A DNA stretch of 64,000 bases from Streptomyces cirratus. GTDB taxonomy: Bacteria; Actinomycetota; Actinomycetes; Streptomycetales; Streptomycetaceae. Positions 59,449-64,000 of the stretch are shown in pieces. Positions within the stretch are counted from its first letter, which is position 1; every line of letters starts with the position of its first letter. The stretch is taken from NCBI RefSeq assembly GCF_014650775.1, contig NZ_BMVP01000007.1, positions 62,001 through 126,000 of the forward strand, in the 5' to 3' direction. The notes under the pieces are model-generated. The model saw only the letters and a list, made by a program, of their open reading frames with translations. It was not told where the DNA came from and searched no databases. The position numbers and the translations under genes were made by a program.

Positions 59449-59489
59449 CGCCGGTGGGCGGGTTCCCGTGAGGGGCCCGCCCACCGGCG
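59449..59489. terminator. Terminator between pepP and the ATPase gene
   Basis: Perfect 14-bp stem CGCCGGTGGGCGGG (59449-59462) / CCCGCCCACCGGCG (59476-59489), serving convergent transcripts. Confidence 0.85.
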
Positions 59490-59512
59490 TATCCGGGAAG
59501 GACCGGCAGGGT

Positions 59513-59995
59513 CTACGAGACCTTGAGCAGCGCACCCTCGCGCCACTTGAGCACCTTGTCGAAGCTGACCACCGCGCCCCGGCCCGGGCGGTTGCGGAGA
59601 CGGACGTGGTCGGAAAGCTCCGCGATCAGTCCCAGGCCCCGGCCGTGCTCCTTCTCCGACGGCCCGGCGGGACGGGGTCTGTGTCCGGCGACCGTCGACG
59701 GCGGGAACCCCGGACCCGAGTCGGTCACCTCGATGCGGCAGCGGTCGCCGTCCAGATACGCCGTCACGCGGTACTGGGTACAGACCGCGGGGTCCGGCTT
59801 TCCGGCGCGGGAAGGGCAGGCGACCGGGCCGCCGTGCTCCACCGCGTTCGCGCACGCCTCGCTCAGCGCCACCGACAGATCGAAACAGATGTCCGGGTCC
59901 ACCCCCGCGGTCTCCATCGTCCCGAGCAGCAGTCGCCTGGCGAGCGGCACGCTCGCGGCTTCGCGCCTCAAGTGGAGAGACCACCAGATGCTCAT
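59513..59995 (-). CDS. RsbW-like ATP-binding (anti-sigma-type) protein
   Basis: 160 residues, ATG at 59995. Bergerat fold: N box DLSVALSEACANAVEHGG, G1 EVTDSGPGFP, G2 EHGRGLGLIAELSD. Lacks any kinase His box. Second such ATPase in the window. A plausible antagonist of a SigB/SigF-type sigma factor, with the phosphatase gene at 56428 as a possible counter-player; no direct evidence. Confidence 0.85.
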   Translation of the reverse strand: MSIWWSLHLRREAASVPLARRLLLGTMETAGVDPDICFDLSVALSEACANAVEHGGPVACPSRAGKPDPAVCTQYRVTAYLDGDRCRIEVTDSGPGFPPSTVAGHRPRPAGPSEKEHGRGLGLIAELSDHVRLRNRPGRGAVVSFDKVLKWREGALLKVS

Positions 59996-60252
59996 ACGGT
60001 TACCTATTGCCGCCCTCGGTCACGCGTAAGCCCCCCGCGGCCGCCGGAGCCCTCATTCGGCCGCGCGAGCCCTCGTTCGGCCGATGCGGCCTTCCGGCCG
60101 CCGGTGTATGCAGCCGGGGGGCGGCCGGTGGCCGGGCCGGGCACCGTTGCGAGTCGACCGCTCGAACCCCGCTCGGGGTGCCATGGGGACGGATGGGATG
60201 TTCCGGACCTGCCGTAGGACCGGCGCGGGAGCAGTGCGATGATGGCCCGGCC

Positions 60253-61053
60253 ATGACTGCCCCCCACGCGACGCATGCCGGAGCGGGCCTCCGGACGATA
60301 CGGGCCGCGGTGTTCACCGCGGTCTGCGTCGTGTTGTCCGCGGTCGGGCACGCCATGGCGTCCTGCGCCACCGTGCCGTGGTGGGCCCTGGGCCTCGGCT
60401 TCCTCGCCCTCTTCGCGGTCACCGCCCCTCTGGCGGGGCGTCGGCGTTCGCTGCCCGGCATCGCCGCGGCGCTCGCCGCCGGCCAGGTGGCCCTGCACGC
60501 GGTGTTCGGCCTCGGCCAGCACGGCGCCGCGGCTCCGGTGGGGTTCGCCTCCTCGGACTCCTCGGACTCCTCGCTCGCCGCCCTCGCCGCGCAGCTGATC
60601 TGCGGGGGCAACTCCGTACCGCCGAGCCCGGAAGACGCCCGGCGGATCCTGGAGACCGCCGGTCTGGACCCGGCCGCCATGGCCGCGCACGGGCACATGG
60701 CCCACGACCACCTGGTCCACGCGCCGCAGACCGCCCTGTTCAGCCCCGCCATGCTGATCGGCCACCTGTTGGCCGCGCTCGCCGCCGGCTGGCTGCTCGG
60801 GCGGGGCGATGCGGCTCTGTTCCGGCTCGTCGAACTGTCCCGGCTGTCCACGGAGGCGGACCCCGTACGTCCCCTGCGTACCGCCATGGCCCTGGTACGA
60901 GCCCTCGTGTCGGGGTTGCCGGACGCGCCGGGTCGCCTTGCGCGGGCTCCCCGGAGCACGCCCTCCCCCGAAGTCTCCACCGGTCGTGGAGCGCTCCAGC
61001 ACACAGTGATCAGGCGCGGGCCGCCGAGGGCGCCCCTCACCCTCGCAGCCTGA
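60253..61053 (+). CDS. Membrane protein at the head of a copper-handling operon
   Basis: 266 residues, ATG at 60253. Four to five membrane helices (AVFTAVCVVLSAVGHAMA; WWALGLGFLALFAVTAPLA; AAALAAGQVALHAVFGLG; MLIGHLLAALAAGWLLG). A His/Met-containing external loop (AAMAAHGHMAHDHLVHAP) could bind copper. Cytoplasmic tail is Arg/Pro-rich. Precedes ycnI-like gene by 104 bases; role inferred from context only. Confidence 0.75.
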   Translation: MTAPHATHAGAGLRTIRAAVFTAVCVVLSAVGHAMASCATVPWWALGLGFLALFAVTAPLAGRRRSLPGIAAALAAGQVALHAVFGLGQHGAAAPVGFASSDSSDSSLAALAAQLICGGNSVPPSPEDARRILETAGLDPAAMAAHGHMAHDHLVHAPQTALFSPAMLIGHLLAALAAGWLLGRGDAALFRLVELSRLSTEADPVRPLRTAMALVRALVSGLPDAPGRLARAPRSTPSPEVSTGRGALQHTVIRRGPPRAPLTLAA

Positions 61054-61157
61054 CGCGGCACCTCCACTCCCAGGGCGTCACGGGAGCACCGGTGCCGTGA
61101 ACCGCGCGCGCCCGCACGCGGAGCCATGTCACCACCGTTTCCTGGAGTGTTCCTGCC

Positions 61158-61871
61158 ATGAAGACCTCTCGTGTCTCCTTCGCCGCCGCCCTCGCCGCCG
61201 GCGCCGTCCTCGTCCTCTCCGGTCCTGCCTTCGCCCACGTCGGCGTGCAGCCGGGCGAGGCCGCCAAGGGCGGTTACGCGGTGATCAACTTCAAGGTCCC
61301 GAACGAGCGCGACAACGCGTCGACCACGCAGCTCGAGGTCAACTTCCCGATCGACCAGCCGCTCACCTCCGTGATGCCGCAAGACGTTCCCGGCTGGACC
61401 GTGAACGTCGAGAAGAGCAAGCTCGACAAGCCGCTCACCGTGCACGGCAAGCAGGTCAACGAGGCCGTCACCAAGGTGACGTGGAGCGGCGGCAAGATCG
61501 AGCCCGGCAAGTTCCAGCAGTTCCCGGTCTCCCTCGGCAAGCTGCCCGACAACGCGGACCAGATGGTCTTCAAGGCGATCCAGACCTACGACAACAACGA
61601 GGTCGTGCGCTGGATCGAAGAGACCAAGGCAGGCGCCCCCGAGCCGCAGAACCCGGCGCCCGTCCTCAAGCTGACCGCGGCGGCGGGCTCCGACGACCAC
61701 CACGACGACGGCGCCACGAAGGCCGACGACGCCAAGGGCCACGAGGACGGCCACGACGAGGCCGCCACCAGCGGCTCGGACACCACCGCACGCGCCCTCG
61801 GCATCGCCGGCATCGTGCTCGGTCTCGGTGGCGTCGCGTTCGGCTTCGCCTCGCGTCGCCGCGCCTCCTGA
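61158..61871 (+). CDS. YcnI-type copper-binding membrane protein (DUF1775)
   Basis: 237 residues, ATG at 61158. Signal peptide ends AFA, leaving an N-terminal His (AHVGVQPGEA), the family's copper ligand. The beta domain runs GYAVINFKVPNERDNAST to LKLTAA. A His/Asp-rich segment (SDDHHDDGATKADDAKGHED) and a C-terminal membrane helix (ARALGIAGIVLGLGGVAF) follow. Likely delivers or binds Cu(II) outside the cell. Confidence 0.9.
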   Translation: MKTSRVSFAAALAAGAVLVLSGPAFAHVGVQPGEAAKGGYAVINFKVPNERDNASTTQLEVNFPIDQPLTSVMPQDVPGWTVNVEKSKLDKPLTVHGKQVNEAVTKVTWSGGKIEPGKFQQFPVSLGKLPDNADQMVFKAIQTYDNNEVVRWIEETKAGAPEPQNPAPVLKLTAAAGSDDHHDDGATKADDAKGHEDGHDEAATSGSDTTARALGIAGIVLGLGGVAFGFASRRRAS

Positions 61872-61935
61872 CCCACGGGCCCCACGGGCCCTGTCATTGA
61901 GACCATCCGAAACCCCGATACCAGGGATCCTCCCC

Positions 61936-62589
61936 ATGCGCACCACACGTGTGACGGTCGCCGCCTTCGTGGCGGCGGCCGCGCTCGCCCTCACCGCCTG
62001 TGGCGGTGAGCCGGCCAAGTCCAGCGGCTCGGTCACCCAGATCACCGGCACCGGCAAGGCCGGGTCGGCGACCGTCCTCGACCGCCCTTTCGACAAGCCG
62101 GACCTCGTCCTCACGGACACCACCGGCAAGCCGTGGAACCTGCGCGAGCAGACCAAGGGCCGGCCGACACTGATCTACTTCGGCTACACCAACTGCCCCG
62201 ACGTGTGCCCCCTGACCATGAGCAACATCGCGGTCGCGCGGAAGGCACTGCCCAAGGCGGACCAGGACAAGCTCCAGGTCGTCTTCGTCACCACCGACCC
62301 CGAGCGGGACACCCCCGAATCCCTCGGTAAGTGGCTCAAGGCCCAGGACCCGTCCTTCATCGGGCTGACCGGGGACTTCGCCACCATCCAGACCGCAGCC
62401 CGGTCACTCGGCATCGGTATCGAGGCCGCCAAGAAGGAGGCCGACGGCAGCGTCGTCTCCATGCACGGCGCCCAGGTCCTCGCGTTCTCTCCCAAGACCG
62501 ACGAGGGCTACCTCCTCTACGGCGAGAGCACCACCGTCGATGACTACACCAAGGACCTGCCGAAGATCATCAAGGGGGAGAACCCGTGA
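61936..62589 (+). CDS. SCO1/SenC family lipoprotein
   Basis: 217 residues, ATG at 61936. Lipobox LTAC (Cys22). Thioredoxin-like fold with copper/redox motif Cys87-x3-Cys91 (NCPDVCP) and His177 (SMHGAQVL). Known members help assemble the CuA centre of cytochrome c oxidase. Overlaps the next gene by four bases (GTGA). Confidence 0.9.
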   Translation: MRTTRVTVAAFVAAAALALTACGGEPAKSSGSVTQITGTGKAGSATVLDRPFDKPDLVLTDTTGKPWNLREQTKGRPTLIYFGYTNCPDVCPLTMSNIAVARKALPKADQDKLQVVFVTTDPERDTPESLGKWLKAQDPSFIGLTGDFATIQTAARSLGIGIEAAKKEADGSVVSMHGAQVLAFSPKTDEGYLLYGESTTVDDYTKDLPKIIKGENP

Positions 62590-63071
62590 ACGCCCGCACC
62601 ACCCGTACCCTCGCCGCCGCGCTCTCCCTGACGGCAGCGCTCGCGATATCCGGCTGCTCTTCCGAACCGGAGGGCAAGACCGAGGACGCCACTCCGAAGC
62701 TGACGGTCAGCGGGGCTTTCATGCCCGAGCCCGTCGACGACAAGATGGCCGGCGCCTTCATGGTCATCACCAACGACTCGAAGACGCCCGACAAGCTCAC
62801 CGGTCTGACCAGCCCGCTCTCGGACGATCTCCAGATCCACGAGACCAAGGACCAGAAGATGCGGCAGGTCGCCTCCCTGGACGTGCCCGCGAACGGCCGG
62901 CTCAGCCTGGAGCGCGGTGGCAGCCACGTCATGTTCATGGGGCTCAAGACCAAGCCGAAGGTCGGGGACAAGGTCAAGGTCGAGCTCAAGTTCGCGAAGG
63001 CCGACCCGGTCACGATCGAGCTGGACGTGAAGGACCGTACGTACACCGGGCAGAGCTCCAACGCCCACTGA
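62586..63071 (+). CDS. PCuAC-type periplasmic copper chaperone
   Basis: 161 residues, GTG at 62586. Lipobox ISGC (Cys24). Copper site pattern of the PCuAC family: AGAFMVITN, IHETKDQKMRQV and GGSHVMFMGLK, providing His and Met ligands for Cu(I). It works with SCO proteins in copper delivery to cytochrome oxidase, consistent with the coupled upstream gene. Confidence 0.9.
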   Translation: MNARTTRTLAAALSLTAALAISGCSSEPEGKTEDATPKLTVSGAFMPEPVDDKMAGAFMVITNDSKTPDKLTGLTSPLSDDLQIHETKDQKMRQVASLDVPANGRLSLERGGSHVMFMGLKTKPKVGDKVKVELKFAKADPVTIELDVKDRTYTGQSSNAH

Positions 63072-63093
63072 CGGACCGAGGAACTGACACGCC

Positions 63094-64000
63094 ATGACGG
63101 CCATCGCCCCCGCCCCGGCCCGCGCCCGCACCACGGCATTCCTGCCGCGGCTCGCGCTGGTCCTCGCAGCCCTGCTGGCAACCATGTTCACCGCGGCCGG
63201 ACCGGCCACGGCGCACGCCGCACTCACCGCGAGCGACCCGAAGGACGGGGCGGTGGTCGCCACGGCCCCCGCCCAGGTCACCCTCTCCTTCTCGGAGCAG
63301 GTGGCCATGGGCGACGACTCGATCCGCGTGATGGACCCCCAGGGCAAGCGGGTCGACACCGGCGAACTGCGCGACATGTGCAGCGGGTCCACCATCCGCT
63401 ACGGCACCGCCCTGCACTCCGGGCTGCCCAACGGCACGTACACGGTCGCGTGGCAGGCCGTTTCGGCCGACAGCCACCCGGTCTCCGGCGCCTTCACCTT
63501 CTCCATCGGGGCCCCGTCGGCCACTCAGGTCGCCCTTCCCACTCAGAAGGCGGGCGGCGGCCCCGTCGGCACCGCGTACGGCGTCGCCCGGTACGCCGCC
63601 TATATCGGCTTCACCATCCTCGTCGGCGGCGCCGCCTTCATCCTGCTGTGCTGGCGCCGCGGCTCGGCCGAGCGGTCCCTGCAGAAGCTGGTGCTGCGCG
63701 GCTGGGTGCTGCTGACCGCCTCCACCCTGGCGATGCTGATGCTCCGCAACCCGTACACCGGGTCGGGCAAGTTCACCGACGCCTTCGACCTCGACGGACT
63801 CAAGGCCGTCCTCGACACCAAGGCGGGCGCCTCGCTCGTGTCGAGGCTGCTGCTGCTCGGGGCGGCGGCGCTCTTCGTGGCCGTGCTCTTCGGTGCTTAC
63901 GCGCGCCGCCAGCAAGGCGCCGCGCAGGGCGGGAACGTCGCTCCGGTCGAAGACGACGGGTTGCGCGCGACCGACGACGCGGTGGACGAAGGCAAGGACA
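63094..64000 (+). CDS. CopC/CopD copper resistance protein, 3' end outside the window
   Basis: At least 302 residues, open to the right edge; ATG at 63094 behind GAGGAA. Signal peptide ends ATA, exposing His at the mature N-terminus (HAALTASDPKDG). CopC domain has the second copper His in SADSHPVSGAF (about 130-140). After a linker come membrane helices (YIGFTILVGGAAFILLCW; VLLTASTLAMLML; LVSRLLLLGAAALFVAVL) of a fused CopD domain. Imports or sequesters copper. Last visible gene of the copper operon. Confidence 0.85.
   Translation, partial: MTAIAPAPARARTTAFLPRLALVLAALLATMFTAAGPATAHAALTASDPKDGAVVATAPAQVTLSFSEQVAMGDDSIRVMDPQGKRVDTGELRDMCSGSTIRYGTALHSGLPNGTYTVAWQAVSADSHPVSGAFTFSIGAPSATQVALPTQKAGGGPVGTAYGVARYAAYIGFTILVGGAAFILLCWRRGSAERSLQKLVLRGWVLLTASTLAMLMLRNPYTGSGKFTDAFDLDGLKAVLDTKAGASLVSRLLLLGAAALFVAVLFGAYARRQQGAAQGGNVAPVEDDGLRATDDAVDEGKD

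Overview
The window is high-GC DNA with strong third-position GC bias. It carries tandem SigB-type sigma factors (sigF/sigN), lipoproteins with lipoboxes, four copies of the ParB site GTTTCACGTGAAAC, a subtilisin-inhibitor (SSI) gene and a scabin-like ADP-ribosyltransferase. Together these point to the conserved core of a Streptomyces (or close relative) chromosome. The density of parS sites places it on the oriC side of the chromosome. The order upp / tadA-associated gene / tadA / tRNA-Ser / sigF / sigN / lipoprotein / MarR / MFS resembles, from memory, the region around SCO4030-SCO4041 of S. coelicolor; I could not check this.

Layout. 1-8 kb: C-terminal part of a helicase/WYL protein, a lipoprotein, a secreted scabin-like ADP-ribosyltransferase, a VOC protein, an HhH-GPD repair protein, a cupin, a lone opcA and a HerA-like ATPase. 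8-13 kb: a VapB-like small protein, a LytR_C protein, upp, a universal stress protein, then the coupled pair tadA-associated gene/tadA and tRNA-Ser(CGA). 13-17.6 kb: small secreted and membrane proteins around sigF and sigN. 17.7-27 kb: a MarR/MFS efflux pair under a double operator, a GT39/GT2-GtrA envelope glycosyltransferase pair with an adjacent two-component system, and an amidohydrolase/monooxygenase pair. 28.8-32.1 kb: a decayed integrative element in tRNA-Arg(ACG), bounded by perfect 46-bp repeats and carrying a NERD-domain protein, a secreted protein and a truncated, frameshifted integrase.

32-39.7 kb: tRNA-Ser(GCT), an SSI-type inhibitor, a very large PAS/degenerate-kinase/receiver protein, a fatty-acyl-CoA ligase and an ECF sigma factor, with a pair of parS sites between the last two. 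39.7-44.5 kb: a translationally coupled five-gene operon (lipid-transfer thiolase, MaoC hydratase, two acyl-CoA dehydrogenases, MaoC/DUF35 protein). Its layout matches the mycobacterial igr cholesterol side-chain operon, and an inverted repeat sits upstream. 45-52 kb: a DUF6344 protein, tRNA-Ser(TGA), a secreted trypsin-like protease, a LysR / cysteine dioxygenase / YeiH sulfur module, and an HtrA protease divergent from a glycerophosphodiester phosphodiesterase. 52.7-60 kb: two RsbW-like ATPases and a SpoIIE/PP2C phosphatase (possible partner-switching components for SigF-type sigma factors), a SEC-C protein, a small prim-pol and aminopeptidase P. 60.2-64 kb: a copper-handling operon (membrane protein, YcnI, SCO1-like, PCuAC, CopC/CopD) running off the right edge.

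All coordinates were derived by hand from the sequence. Family assignments rest on recognisable motifs and recall, not on database searches.
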